Program-made: the position numbers and the translations under genes
Notes under the pieces: generated by a model
Databases searched by the model: none
The model's input: only the letters and a program-made list of their open reading frames with translations
What the model was told of the DNA's origin: nothing
Shown: in pieces, positions 33,139 through 45,107 of the stretch
Layout: each line of letters begins with the position of its first letter
Numbering within the stretch: position 1 is the stretch's first letter
Origin: Heterohyrax brucei
Lineage: Eukaryota; Chordata; Mammalia; Hyracoidea; Procaviidae
Direction of reading: 5' to 3'
Assembly: GCA_028571685.1 (NCBI GenBank)
Contig: CM053143.1
Location: 196,423,829 to 196,487,828, forward strand
Length of the DNA stretch: 64,000 bases

Positions 33139-33290
33139 TCCGTGGAACCCTAGTGGCACGGTGGTTAGTAGCGCGGCTGCTCACCGAAGGCTGGCAGTTC
33201 AAATCTATCAGCTGCTCCTTGGAGACTCTATGGGGCAGTTCGGCCCTGTCCTAGAGGGTCACTGTGGATCTGAATTGACTCCATGGCACA
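33139..33290 (+). mobile_element. AfroSINE, sense
   Basis: 'AACCCTAGTGGCACGGTGGT', 'TGCTCCTTGGAGACTCTATG' and 'TCTGAATTGACTCCATGGCA' are in order. The A-rich tail is replaced by a CCAACA microsatellite. Confidence 0.9.
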
Positions 33291-33418
33291 CACCAACACC
33301 AACACCAACAGCCGCACCACTGTCAACACCAACACCAGTGCCAGCAGCAATGCCAGCACCACCAATGCCAATGCCAACACCCACACCACGGCCAATGCTA
33401 GCCCCAGCCCCAGCAGGA
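33282..33418. repeat. (CCAACA)n / AACACC microsatellite
   Basis: Interrupted CCAACACCAACAC words run from the SINE 3' end for about 135 bp and grade into CCAATGCCAGCA and CCCCAGCCCCAGC variants. Confidence 0.85.
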
Positions 33419-33850
33419 GGTAGTCAGTGCACAGGAGATGCTTGTCAGGGCCCCGCTGCTGCTGTGTGCGCTGCGACTCCAGGCCGTGTCCCTGCCCATT
33501 AATGCCGTCCTTGGCCAGCATGGAACCTTCTAGAAGGATGTCTGATGGATATGGTTTCAGCTGTGACTGCCAGTCTCTGCTTTATCTGGTTGCCTAGGAA
33601 ATGTTCCCGTTGCCCCATCTTGGTGGGTGTGAGTCACAGCAGTCTGAGACGCCCGCTGCTTTGCAGGTGGGTGGGTGGTCAAGGGTCACAGGATGGGTGG
33701 CCTCTGAGTCCCCTGGTGCTGGGTCTGGGGGCTCTGCCTCTTCCTCCTACATCCACCTCAGCTCTGCCCCGCAGGGAGAGCAGCCCTTCTGGGTTATTTC
33801 AAGGGGATCCCCATGGAAACGGGAGTGGGAGGTCCCTCTTCATAGCTCCT
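33419..33850. other. Intronic stretch, no gene seen
   Basis: No feature recognised. Confidence 0.35.
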
Positions 33851-34110
33851 GAGATGGCAGTGACTGCAGAGCTGGTCTCAGTGCAGGGTGTGGGCCTGGG
33901 GGGCCTCTCCTGAGGTGGACATCACTGTACAGTGGCGTGCGGGGTCCAGGAGCCTCTCCTGAGGTGGACGGCATCACAGAGCAGGGTGCGGGCTCTGGGG
34001 GCCTCTCCTGAGGTGGACGTCACTGCACAGCGGCATGCGGGGTCCAGGAGCCTCTCCTGAGGTGGACGGCATCACAGAGCAGGGTGCGGGCTCCGGGGGC
34101 CTCTCCTGCA
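33851..34110. repeat. 49-bp minisatellite with 98-bp ABAB order
   Basis: GCCTCTCCTGAGGTGGAC starts units at 33903, 33952, 34001 and 34050, with a partial unit at 34099. Alternate units carry CATCACTGTACAGTGGCGTG-type and GGCATCACAGAGCAGGGTGC-type halves, so the effective repeat is a 98-bp pair. Confidence 0.95.
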
Positions 34111-34289
34111 CTGCTGGTCTGGCATCCCCACCCTGCCAGGGTCCTCAGTCCTCAGGTGTGTCCTGTCATGCTGTCAAGCCCCCAGGCTCCTAGACGTGGG
34201 GTGGGCCTCATCAGGACCTGAGCAACTGTCTCTGCCGGTCAGCCCCCCAGCCCGTGGGGGCTCCAACCTCGCTGCTGGGCTTTTAAAAG

Positions 34290-34870
34290 AAAAATTCTTT
34301 TTCTGAACACTTTTTTTCTCTAAGTTTTGCTTCTTTTATTGCCGTTGAGAATAGACACACGCAGAAGCAGACGCCAGTTCAGCAGCTTCTCCGTGTGCAG
34401 TTCAGTGACTCTGGTGCCACATCCTCGTCCCCTGTTTCTGTGTTGTCCCTCCACCAGGGACCCTGCCCCGCAGGGCAGTGCGCACGGCAGGCATTCCACA
34501 CCAGTGAAGCTGAATGTTACTTGGTTTTAAAAGACGTTAGGGCATGTTTTGGTTCAAGGTTGGGAGGTGATCTCGGGGGCAATAGTTTCAGAGGTTCGTC
34601 CAGGCTCCCTGGCTCCAGAAAGCGTAGATTCCATGAAAGTTTTTAAGTTGTGTTACGCATTTTCCCCCCTGGATCAGGATTGTTCTGGGGAATCTTTGAT
34701 CAAAATCGAGCCCTTTGTTGTTGGAAGTTTTAATTTGCTAAAATATGCGCATAATGAGATGTTGCCGTCTTCACCATTTTTAAGTGTGAGTTCACTGTGT
34801 CGTGCAGCCGTCGCCGTTGTCCAGTCCCTGAAATTTCCTAAAACAAGAAAACGCCGCGCTCCTTCATCGA
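34290..34870. mobile_element. Old L1 3' region-like repeats
   Basis: 'CAATAGTTTCAGAGGTTCGT', 'TGGCTCCAGAAAGCGTAGAT' and 'GGAATCTTTGATCAAAATCG', then 'TCACCATTTTTAAGTGTGAG' and 'GTCGTGCAGCCGTCGCCGTT', match common dispersed mammalian repeats linked to L1 3' ends. The subfamily is not resolved. Confidence 0.5.
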
Positions 34871-36485
34871 TCGCCCTCCCCCGCCACCCCCCGCACCCAC
34901 ATGCTGTGGGGTGATGATGGGTGCTCAGGGACTAGGTGCCCAAGCCTTCCATCTCTTCCTTTCTGGGGAGGGCAACTGGGGCTCAGCCCCTGGGGCCACC
35001 AGCTCAGTGGGCAACATGTACCTGTCATGTAGCCCTGGACCTGCTTCACGTAGCCCCCCAAATGCGGGGCCTAAGGCTTCAGAGGATGCAGACAGACGGG
35101 ATGAAGTGGAGTTCACAGTCCCCCCAAGACCTATCTGCTTCTAAGCCCGGAGAGAGACCCTGAGGTACAAACATGTCACTGCACAGATGAGGTCACAGCT
35201 GTCCCAAGAAGGCAGATGGGACCTACACAGATGTGCTTACCTGTGGTAACAGGTGGGAGAAGCTGGTGCTTTCGTCTCAGAGTTAGGGCCAGCAGGAGCA
35301 CAGGTGGGCAGCGCCAGCTAGGGGGTGCCAGGCTCACACTTCCCCCTCATAGCTGTTCCCTAGGGTGGGCAGGCAGCACCCCATGATGTGAGGCTGAAAC
35401 CTTCACCTCCATAGCTAAGGCCTGGTGCTGGACGGGGGCAGGCCCCAACAGTGCGGGGGTGCTGACATTGGCCTCTCAGTGAACTCATGAACTCAGAGGG
35501 GCTGCTCATGTGTGAGACACAGTTCCGGGCAAGGAGCTGAGTGCTGAGGGGGAGTCAGAGGCCTTGACCAGTGGAGGGGGGACGGGGCTTCCTGGGGCAC
35601 GCAGCAGAGGCTCCTGGTGGGGCCACAGAGGTGAGGGCCAGGGGGTGCCCAGGGAGGGGTTCCACCTAGAACTGAGCGGGGAGGGGAGAATGAGTGCCTC
35701 AGGGCTGCCGGAGGGTCAGGAGGGCAGGTGGGGAGGTGCGGGGGGGCAGTGGGCCAGGGAGCGTGGAGGCCTCTGGGGACGGGGCGGGCTGAGACCTCAC
35801 CCTGCAGCTGGGGGCAGGAAGGGCTCCGAGTTCAGGAGCAGCGTCAGTGTTCGGTCCTGGTGGCCCTGTGAGCAGGATGTTTCAAGCAGATGTGATTAGA
35901 GGCAGGGGCCAGTCCTCTGCCCATGTCCCCTCAGACTCCTTTACCATGTTCATGCGTAAGGACCCCTGAGGTCCATCCCCTTCGAGGTCCTGCGCCTGGC
36001 TCTCCATGGGGCACTGCGTGTCCCTGGGGTGCCTGTGTTTCTCAGGAGCCCCCCCATATGGTCTCTCTCTGGTGCTGTCCCCTGGAGCCCACCTAGCTTG
36101 CGCCCTGGGGGGTTCCAGGTCTCGTGTGTTCACTGGGTAGCCAGACCACTACTGAAGTGTGTGGGTGTCAGCACTCCAGCCCCCTTACTCTGGCTGGGAC
36201 TCTGAGGGGTGCCCAACACTGTCCCCAGAGCTCCCCCAGTTTGAGCCAAGGCCATCCTCTTTGGGACCTTACCTGGCCTCCTTCCCTTCCCACGCCCATC
36301 CTGGAGACGCCTTGTCGGTCTTTTTGCACAAACCCTTGCCTCAGCGCCTGCTTCTGGAGATGAGACCCTCAGGTGACGGTGCGGGGCTGGAGCACGGCGG
36401 CGTCCTTGGAGAGGCTATACGTTCAGCTCTGGACCACGCGATGTCACGAGCCACACAACTCTTCTGGTGTCCCAGGGCACGTGAC
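34871..36485. other. Intronic stretch, no gene seen
   Basis: GC-rich single-copy-looking sequence with purine-rich segments (35560-35800). No exon recognised. Confidence 0.4.
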
Positions 36486-37088
36486 ACTATGCTTTCACTG
36501 TGCTGCCGGCTTTTAAGTGTCTAGAAAACATACGAACCTTGTTGATTGCTAAAATGTGCTCATCATCATCTGACCTTCAGCAGGTCATTACCTTCTTGCT
36601 GGTGGCGGGTCCCGCCCTGATGCTGGTGGCTGCTGAGGGCTGGGGTGGCTATGGCAATCCCTTAAAATAAGACAGTGGTCAAGTCTGCCACATCGGATGA
36701 CTGCTCCATGAAAGACTTCTCTGTAACATGGGAGGGTGTTAGAATTTTATCCACAGCAGAGCTGCTTTCAAAATTTGGGGTTGGTCCTCTCAGAGCCTCT
36801 GCTGCTTTGCCAGCTAAGTTTTCCCGTGTCCTCAGCCCCCTGTTGTCATTTCAGATTTGTTCACTGTGTCGTCACTAGGAGGGGAGTGTGTCTCAGGAAA
36901 TTTCTTTGCTCCCCCGTAAGAGGCACCCCCTTCTGGGTTCCAGTTTTCTGACGAAACAGCAGCATAGTCACCCCCTGACGCTCTGCTGGTCACCCTAGTT
37001 CTCCTGCTGTTCCCGCCGCGTCTGTAGAGGCTTCCTCCGCTGAAGTCTTGGGCCGCTTGACATCATTTATGAGGCTGAAAGAAATCTT

Positions 37089-37903
37089 TTTTTTTTTTTA
37101 TTTAACATAACTGAGTGAAAATGTACATTCAAGTATAAATTTACATACCCACCTATATGCAGCTTCCACTGCTCTCCCTGTCTGGTGACTGCACACTATT
37201 CCTCTCTGCTCCATACATGTCTCATCCTCCCAACAGCCTCCTTTCCCCTCCTCTCTGTCCATTCCCCTTCCTCCAGCCAGAGGTCAGCAAGATGATATCC
37301 TATAGATGTATAGAACCATAAAGTGCTTCCAATATATGGTCACTCTGCATTGCCAAGTCCAATCCATTCCTGTCCAAAGAGTGGACCTTTGTTATAATTT
37401 ATGGGAAAGGGCAGCATCAGGGCAGGGGGCCATGCTCTCAGAGGAACCCCAAAACCGCTGGACCATCAATTGAGGTCTTTTAGTGGAGATCTCATGATGC
37501 ACCTCTTTTTATTCTTGTGTTGCCAGTGAGACTCCTCTCTGTGAGCTCCATCGTGGCTATCGCTGGTGGTGGCCGGGCACCATCTCGTTCTTCCGGTCCC
37601 AAGTCGATGTAGGCACCCACTCTTGTGGGTCTCTCTGTCTTCTCGGTTGTCTTTACCGCATGTCATTTTGGTCCTCGGTGAGCATCTGTTCCTGCTGAGT
37701 TGGGACCATTTGCTGTGTCCTCGGATGGCAGCTTGGCAGCTTTTAAGACCCCAGACGCCACTCACCAATGTGCGGTGCAGAGAGCTCTCTTAGCAAAATG
37801 CTAGTTGTGCCAGTTGGCCTGGAATTCGCCTACGAGCATGGTCCCCAGCCCCCCGCCCCAGCTACTCTATCCTTGCAGTACTGAGTTAAGATGGAAGGAG
37901 TAT
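37089..37903 (-). mobile_element. L1 3' UTR insertion, antisense, 5'-truncated, with TSD
   Basis: It starts on + with a 13-bp poly-T (the antisense A-tail), then the reverse complement of the L1 3' UTR seen at 39480-40290. It is flanked by a 12-bp target-site duplication GAAAGAAATCTT (37077-37088 and 37904-37915) inside Tigger1. The insertion is only about 0.8 kb and carries no ORF2 sequence. Confidence 0.93.
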
Positions 37904-37960
37904 GAAAGAAATCTTTACTGCACCCCTGTTAGTGTTAGTATTTTGTCCTTCTGTGAATCA

Positions 37961-38120
37961 GGAAACCCCAGTTGCTTAGTGGTTAGGAGTTTGGTTGTGA
38001 ACCAAAGTGCTGGCAGTTGGAATCCACCAGGGCCTCCTTGGAAGCCCAGTGGGCGGCTCCCTTTCATCTGACAGGGTCCCTGTGAGTGGGAATTGACGGG
38101 AGCAATGGGTTTTTTGTTTT
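37961..38120 (+). mobile_element. AfroSINE inserted in Tigger1
   Basis: 'GGAAACCCCAGTTGCTTAGT' through 'GGGAGCAATGGGTTTTTTGT'. Flanks CTGTGAATC and CCCATAAATC are probably a diverged target-site duplication. Confidence 0.88.
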
Positions 38121-38271
38121 CCCATAAATCGTGAATGGTCTTAATGGCATCCAGAATGGCGAATCTGTTCCAGAAGGTTTTCAATATCGTCTGCCCAGAT
38201 CTGTGAGAGGGCTTGCCATCTATGCCAACTACAGCTTCAGGAAATGTATTTCTTAAATATTAAGAGTTGAA

Positions 38272-40292
38272 TCTTCAACAAATGGTGCTGGCAAAATTGG
38301 TTATCCATCTGCAGTAAACTGAATCAAGATCCATATCTTACACCTTATACAAAAACCAACTCCAACTGGATAAAAGACCTAAATATCAAACCTAAAACGA
38401 TAAAGCTCATCCAAGAAAAGGTAGGAACAACAATGGAAGTTTTAATACACAATGTGGACAGACTCCAAAATCTGTCAAACGAATCACAATCAACAGAAGA
38501 GAAAATAGATAGATGGGAACTATTAAGAATCAAACACTTTTGCTCATCCAAAGACTTTATTAATAGAATTAAAAGAACACCCACAGAATGGGGAAAAAAT
38601 ATTTGGCAACTCTATGTCAGACCAACGCCTGATCTCCATAATCTATAAGATACTACAAAATATCAATAAGAAGAAGATAAATCATCCAATTAAGCGATGG
38701 GCAAAGGAGATGGACAGACATTTCACTAAAGAAGAGATCCAGGCAGCCAAAAAACACATGCAGACATGTTCACGATCTTTAGTTATTAAAGAAATTCAAA
38801 TCAAGACGACAATGAGATACCATCTCACCCCAACAAGATTGGCCATGATCCAAAAAACACAAAACAACAAATGCTGGAGAGGCTGTGGAGAAAGTGGAAC
38901 CCTCCTACACTGTTGGTGGGGTTGCAAAATGGTCCAGCCTCTTTGGAAAGAATCTGTCACTTCCTTAAAAAAAATGGATATTGATATACCATTTGACCCA
39001 GTAATTCCACTACTTGGAATATATCCTACAGAATCAAGGCCTTTCATACCAACAGACACATGCACAAGAATGTTTATTGCAGCACAGTCCACGATAGCTA
39101 AAAGATGGAATCAACCCAGATGCCCAACAACAGAAGAATGGATAGGTCAACTATGGTACATATACTCAGTGGAGCACTATGCAATGATAAAGAATAACGA
39201 TGATTCCAGGAAACATCTCCTAACCTGCTTTCAACTGGAAGACATTATGTTGAGTGAAAGTAGTCAGTGACAAAAGCACAAATGCTGTATGAGACCTCTA
39301 TGATAAGATCTCAAAAACAGACTTGTGTATAGAAGAAGAGTCTTGGACAGCTGCAAGGGAGGGAGGGAGGGCGAGGGGGGGATGGTTTAGATTAGATAGT
39401 TGCTAGAAATTGGGTTGGGAGAAATCGGTGATAGCACACATTAGAAACAAGAACCACATTAAGTGGACTTCAGCATAACTTGAGTACTCCTTCCATCTTA
39501 ACCCAATATTGCAAGGATAGAGTAGCTAGGACAGGGGGCAGGGGACCATGCTCTTAGGCAAAATCGAGGCCAATTGGCACAACTAGCGTTTTGCTAAGAG
39601 AGCTCTCTGTACCCAACATTGGTGAGTGGCATCTGGGGTCTTAAAAGCTGCCAAGCTGCCATCCGAGGACACAGCAAATGGTCCCAACTCAGCAGGAACG
39701 GATGCTCACCGAGGACCAAAATGACATGGGGGAAAGACAACCCAGAAGACAAAGAGACCCACACGAGTGGATGCCTATGTCGTCTTGAGACGGGAAGAAC
39801 TGGATGGTGCCTGGCCACCATGATAGCTGCGATGGAGCTCACTAAGTTGAGTCTCACTGGCAACACAAGAATAAAAAGAGGTGCATCCTGAGACCTCCAC
39901 TAAAAGACCTCAATTGATGGTCCAGCAGTTTCAGGGTTCCCCTGAGAGCATGGCCCCCGGCCCTGATGCTGCCCTTACCCATAAATAATAATGAAGGTCC
40001 ACTCTTTGGACAGGAATGGATTGGACTTGGCAATGCAGAGTGACCATATATTGGATCCACTGTATGTTTCTTTACATCTATAGGATGTCATCCTGCTGAC
40101 CTCTGGCAGGAGGAAGGGGAGTGGGTGGAGAGGAGGGGAAGGGAGACTGTTGGGAGGATGAGACACGTATGGAGCAGAGAGGAATAGTGTGCTGTCACCG
40201 GACAGGGAGAGCAGTGGAAGCTGCATATAGGTGGGCATGTAAATTTATATGGGAATGTACATTTTCACTCAATCATATTAAATAAAAAACAA
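38272..40292 (+). mobile_element. L1 LINE, ORF2 C-terminus plus 3' UTR, 5'-truncated
   Basis: ORF2 is read from about 38272 to 39270 with one frameshift near 38614-38648. The C-terminal part keeps the Cys/His motif CWRGCGESGTLLHCWWGC (CX3CX7HX4C pattern, about 38872-38925). A G-rich tract GGGAGGGAGGGCGAGGGGGG follows at 39360. The 3' UTR ends with AATAAA at 40281. A short target-site duplication AGTTGAA flanks it (38265-38271 and 40294-40300), inside Tigger1. It lies in opposite orientation to the L1 at 37089. Confidence 0.93.
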
Positions 40293-41851
40293 AAGTTGAA
40301 AATCAAAGTTACTGCTTGGTTCATGGGGTACAGAATGTGTGTTGTGTTAGCAGGCAGGCAAATGGCATTTATCTCTTTGTATACCTCCGTTGGTGTCTGG
40401 GGTCACCAGATGCTGCGTACGTGAGCATAAATATCTGGAACCCCTTTTTCTGAGTAGTGGATCTCAACAGTGGGCTTAACATGTGGGGCCCACGATGTCG
40501 TGGACAGCTGGGCTGCCGCCCGGGCCTTGTGCTTCCCCTCAGAGAGCACAGGCGGGCAGATGTGGCGTGGCCTTTACGGGCCCCCCGCAGAGCACTGGCT
40601 TCCTCTCAGTCACCAGCTGTGTTAGCCCCGGCAGGACAGGCGGCCTGGCCTCGGCAGCTGCGAGGCCAGTTGCTGACTTCTCTGTGGCTGTGAGAGTCTC
40701 AGATGGCACTTTCTTCCAACACAAGACTGTTTCTCCTCTATTGAAAATCTGTTGCTTAGTGTAGCCACCTTCGCAGATGACCTGAGCCAGGTCTTCAGGA
40801 AACTTGCTGGTTCACCCTTCACCTCGCACTTCTGCGTGATGGACGCGCCTTCTCTCCGTAAATCTCATGAACCAGCCTCTGCTAACTTCCGACTTTTCTC
40901 GTGCAGCCTTGGCGCCTCTCAGCCTCCCTAGAACTGGTGAGGTAATGGCTTTGGGGAATGTCATGGCTGGTCTGATCTCCTGTTCAGACTGCTAGAACTT
41001 TCTCCACATCAGCAGTGACACTGTCCTGGTTTGCTCTCGCTCGTGTGTTGCCGGAGCAGCGGTTTCCATCCCTTGAAGACCTTTCCCCACGCCTTTACCA
41101 CTTGGCTGGCTGTTTGGTGCCAGGGGCCCGGCTCGTAGCCTGTGTTAGCTTTCAATAGGCCTTCCTCACTGCGCTTAGTCATCTCTGGCTTTCGATTTGA
41201 AGTGAGAGACATGAGACTCTTCCTTTTGCTTGAGCACTTAGAGGCCACTGTAGGGTTAGGAACTGGCCTAATTTCAGTACTGTGTCTCAGGGAATGAGGA
41301 GGCTTGAGGAGGCGGAGGGAGCTGGGGGAACAGCGGTGAACGGAGGCGTCGGGACACACCGTTTGTCGACTAAGTTCACCATCCTGTGTGGGTGAGGTCT
41401 GTGGCACCCAAGTTATGGCAGTAGCAGCATCAGATCACCGTCACAGGTCCGATAACGATGACGTCTGCGACGTCCTGAGACTTGCCCAAATGACAGAGTG
41501 AGTGAGCACGTGCTGTTGGGAAGTCGGTGCCGGCAGACCAGCTGGATGCAGCGGTGTCACAGCCTTCAGTGTGTGCACAGCTCAGCGCCTGGGAACTGGA
41601 CTGCGCTGCAGCTCCACAGGAGGTTCCAGAGGGAGGGGAGGGGCCCGGAGCCTGGAAACTCTGAGGTGGTGCTGGACGTCAGCGCCGGAGAGTGCTGGGG
41701 GACCGCCGAGCGTCCCCACCCGGCCTCCCCACTGGAAGGCCTGCTGGGTGAGGAACCAGGCCATCCCCACTACAGGGTGCTGTGCTGGCCTGCACACAGT
41801 CACCCATGATCCTGCCTCCAGTCACTGCCCTTGTGTCCAGGAGGCAAAGCT

Positions 41852-42035
41852 GTGGCCCCATCGCTGGCAGCTGAGTTGGTTCTGACTCACGGTGACCCTG
41901 TGGTGTCAGGTTCAGCTGTGGGGGATCTCTTGGAAGCAGGTCCCCTGGGCTGCCTTGGAGAACCCCTGGGTGGACTCCCACCTCCAGCCTCGCAGAGAGC
42001 AGCTGAGCCTGTCGCCGCTGGCAGCACCCAGGGGC
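41852..42035 (-). mobile_element. AfroSINE variant, antisense
   Basis: 'GCTGAGTTGGTTCTGACTCA', 'CTGCCTTGGAGAACCCCTGG' and 'GCTGGCAGCACCCAGGGGCG' fit the antisense order. Confidence 0.65.
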
Positions 42036-42579
42036 GTCATTGTTGTTCCGGCGTGCAGGGAGACACTCTGGACTTGGCGTGCGCCCCTGTCTCTGCTTTC
42101 CTGCCGGTGGATCAGATTCTGACTTGGGATTTCCAGGGCCGAGGACGCTTGTTCAGGCTCCGAAGACAGACCCTTTCGGGGACCTTGCCAGGACATCAGT
42201 CCATGGAACACTGCTGCCCGTCTGCCTGCCTGCATGGGGGTTCCCAGCTGCTGGCAACCCTCTGCTGGGTGCCGTGCAGGGGAGAGTGGCTGAGGGGGGC
42301 GGTTGGACAATTAGGTCATTGGACAAGTTCTAGGACAGCAGGGGCTGTGAGGGCTCTGTTAGGGATGGGTGAACTGGGAGTGGAGGGAGGGGGCCGGAAA
42401 ATCTTCCCGGGGGAGATACTCCCAGAGCTGATTATCAGGGACCGGGAGTGTTCCAGGCAGCGGAAGGAAGGGGCCTGGGAAGGCACAGGCGTGTGGAAGA
42501 GCACAGCCTGTGCCTCGGTGGCCCAGGGTGGCAGGTGGGCCGCACGGGCGTGGCTGAGGTGGGCTGGGAGCAGGCAGGT
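42036..42579. other. Intronic stretch, no gene seen
   Basis: An ORF on + through 41831-42631 (266 aa) overlaps the SINE and has no domain, so it is rejected as coding. Confidence 0.45.
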
Positions 42580-43560
42580 TTTACCCAGCGAGTGCTGTTC
42601 TAACGGAAATACCACAAGTGGGTGGCTTTAAAAAGAGAAATCGTATTTTATCACAGTTCAGTAGGCTGAAAGTCCAAATTCAGGGTGTGAGCTCCAGGGG
42701 AGGCTGTCTGCTGGCCCTAGGGTTAGGTCCTTGTCACCAGTCTTCCCCTGGACTTCTGAGGCACAGGGACCCTAGTCCTTCCCAGAGGATGTGCTCAGCT
42801 TCCTCCACGGCTTCTTGGTGGCCTGAGATCCCCAAGTCTCTCTGCTAGCTTCTTCATATCTTAAGAGACTTCCTCAGGCACAGAACAGCCCCACATGCAG
42901 AGCCCTGGCCCACCCGCACAGCTGGCCATCCCCTCAATATCGCAGAGGTGGGGGTTACAGCATGGAGGACATCACACCGGACAGGAAACCGCGGACCAGA
43001 CAATTTCTGCACACATTTTTTGGGGAACACAAATCATCCATGACAATGGACACCTTGGACTTGACAGCAGGTGGTCATCCAGAGAGGCCTGTGAGCCACT
43101 GGGCTTATGGTGTGGTGGGAGGGTGGGTGAGGTGTTGGGCCTAGAGGCAGAAACATGGGTGGGGTGGTTAGAAGGGCCTTCAGACTTTCTTGGGGAGGGA
43201 AGAGGGCTGGCCTCAGACCCTGGCCATAGGAGTTCTGGGGCTGCTGTAACGGAAATACCACAGATGGGGAACTTCAAAGGAGGAAGATTTCTAGCCTCCT
43301 AGTTCAAGGCAGGAGAGGTCCTTCCCTGCTTCAGCCTCTGGCTGCGGCCGCCTTTGGCATCCCTGGACTTGTCAGGGAGTCTCTCTGTCCCCATCTGTGT
43401 TCACTGCTCTCGGTCTGTGCTGTCCCTCAGGAGCAGTTTGGTTGAGGACACCCCTACACTGATGTGGCTCCATTAAATCAGGAAAATACCCTGCTGCCCA
43501 ATGGGATTACATCCAGGCTCCTAGGGGCCAGGGCCCCAAAGCAGTTCAGCTGCAGGCCCC
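42580..43560. mobile_element. Two diverged copies of the repeat family seen at 24643
   Basis: First copy at 42580-43040 ('GGAAATACCACAAGTGGGTG', 'TTCAGGGTGTGAGCTCCAGG'). Second at 43227-43560 ('GTAACGGAAATACCACAGAT', 'GGCTCCATTAAATCAGGAAA'). Confidence 0.5.
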
Positions 43561-44175
43561 ACCGCCCACCCAGAGTGCGTCTGTGATGAGCAGAAAACGA
43601 GAGGAAAGCGCGTCTCCACCTCCACCTCCCCGGGGTGGAGATGAGCTATTTTGAACCGCGCTAAAGTTAGCTTTCTCGTTTTCTGTTTAATCCGTGTCTC
43701 ACTTTGAGGGTGAAGAGCGGCGGAGCAGCAGGCGCGGTGAGCCGCCATCCGTCAGCGCGTGTCACCAGCCGGCCACGAGTGGTTTCTGCAAGCGCACACC
43801 GCCCCGCGCTGATAACACTTCTAATTCTTTGTCCCCGCAGGCTGGCCACCAGCCCTCAGTCCTTTCTGCCGAGCCCGGCGCCACACGTGTGCGGCCTGCG
43901 GGAAGCGTGCTGCCCTGAGCTGCCCGTGGTGTCGCGTGTGAGCAGCTGAGGCTCCCCGCCTGTTTCTGGGGGACCATCTGCTCTTTCATCCCTGCCTCTT
44001 CTGGAAGTAGGTGGTGATGACAGAAAGCAGGGACATCCACGGTGTCCTTGCCCTGTCCCTGGGCCGGGTCAGGGACTCAGCCAGGAAGGGCCCTCGCTTG
44101 GGACCTGCCCCGTGTGCTGCCCACCTGTGGTTGGTTCTCTCATGGGCTGGGTTCTGCTCTGTGTCTCGTCACCCA
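43561..44175. other. CpG-rich intronic patch, no exon proven
   Basis: CpG density rises at 43640-43930. A pyrimidine-rich acceptor-like site, CTTTGTCCCCGCAG, ends at 43840. The downstream frame (to 43918 on +) has no domain. It could be a regulatory element. Confidence 0.3.
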
Positions 44176-44330
44176 TGTGGCATCTTTGCTTTTTGACACT
44201 GTAAGGAGGTCTTTGCAGTAGATTTTCCCACTGATGTGCATTGATTTCTTGACGGCTGCTTCCGAGGCATTGATGGCTCAGGAAAGCAGCGTGAAATCAT
44301 CGACGTGGGGGATTTCTTCCCCTTGTTGCT
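44176..44330 (-). mobile_element. RTE LINE internal fragment, antisense
   Basis: 'GGCATCTTTGCTTTTTGACA', 'GTAGATTTTCCCACTGATGT' and 'GATTTCTTGACGGCTGCTTC' correspond to the ORF2 C-terminal segment. Confidence 0.8.
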
Positions 44331-45107
44331 TTGTGTTGTCTTATTACTTAACTACTTTCCTTTAAAAACTGGCCCCCTACCAAAACACGTGACTGACGCA
44401 CCTCGCCCAAGCCCAGAATAACTGTAGAGACCAGTCCGGGTGTCAGCGGCTGGATGGTGCCCAGACGTCCCTGAGAAGGCCCTGACCCTGCTGAGCTGCT
44501 CACTGGAGATTCTGGGGAGAGCGAAGAGAGGGGCGTGGGGGGAGCGAGGTCGGGGCCAGCTGCCTAACCCTAGGTGACTTTTAGCCAGAATTTGGGCATG
44601 GACTGTCACAGTCCTATCAAAATCCATAGCAGTTAAAATAAACAAGCAGGCAAAAGGCTAAACTCCTGGTAAGTAAGTGCTCCAGTGACTCTACGGCTTT
44701 ATCAGAAGGAAACCGGTGGTGGTTGGGCAGCGGGACCCGCATGGACAGGCAAGCCACGGACCCGTGCAGAAGGGGCACCCCACTGTGGCTGCATCACTAG
44801 CTGTGAAGAGGGAGGGGACAAGGTGTCCCCTGTGCCTTGCTGGCTTGCTGCATCCGGCCGTGGTTCTGTGGGCTCAGCTGTTTCCTCTGGCACCACACAC
44901 AAACACACTGAGAAAAATCGTGTCTGAGCTGGCCCTGCTGTCTCCTCACGCTGATGTCACTCTTCTGTCTGCTAGTCACGAGTGACTTGATCTGCTTGGC
45001 AGAAGCGACAGGGAGAGCAGAGCTGACTTCTCAACAACGGGAGTGTTAGTGGATGCCAGCAGAACGTTACCGCAGCGAGGACTGTGGCTGCAGTCACCTG
45101 GTGTCAG
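44331..45107. other. Intronic stretch, no gene seen
   Basis: No feature recognised. Confidence 0.35.

Larger units (their letters stand above)
36490..41595 (-). mobile_element. Tigger1 (pogo-like) DNA transposon, split by three insertions
   Basis: Tigger1 sequence on the - strand occupies 36490-37088, 37904-37960, 38121-38271 and 40293-41595, about 2.1 kb of the roughly 2.4 kb element. Read on -, the transposase N-terminal region is at about 41248 and downwards: KCSSKRKSLMSLTSNRKPEM, with the start codon changed to GTG. An internal piece at 38170-38090 reads KTFWNRFAILDAIKTIHDLW. A C-terminal stretch lies at 36540-36960. Stops and frameshifts abolish function. Junctions between pieces rejoin in consensus order once the insertions are removed. 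This is a eutherian-era element and predates all three insertions. Confidence 0.88.
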
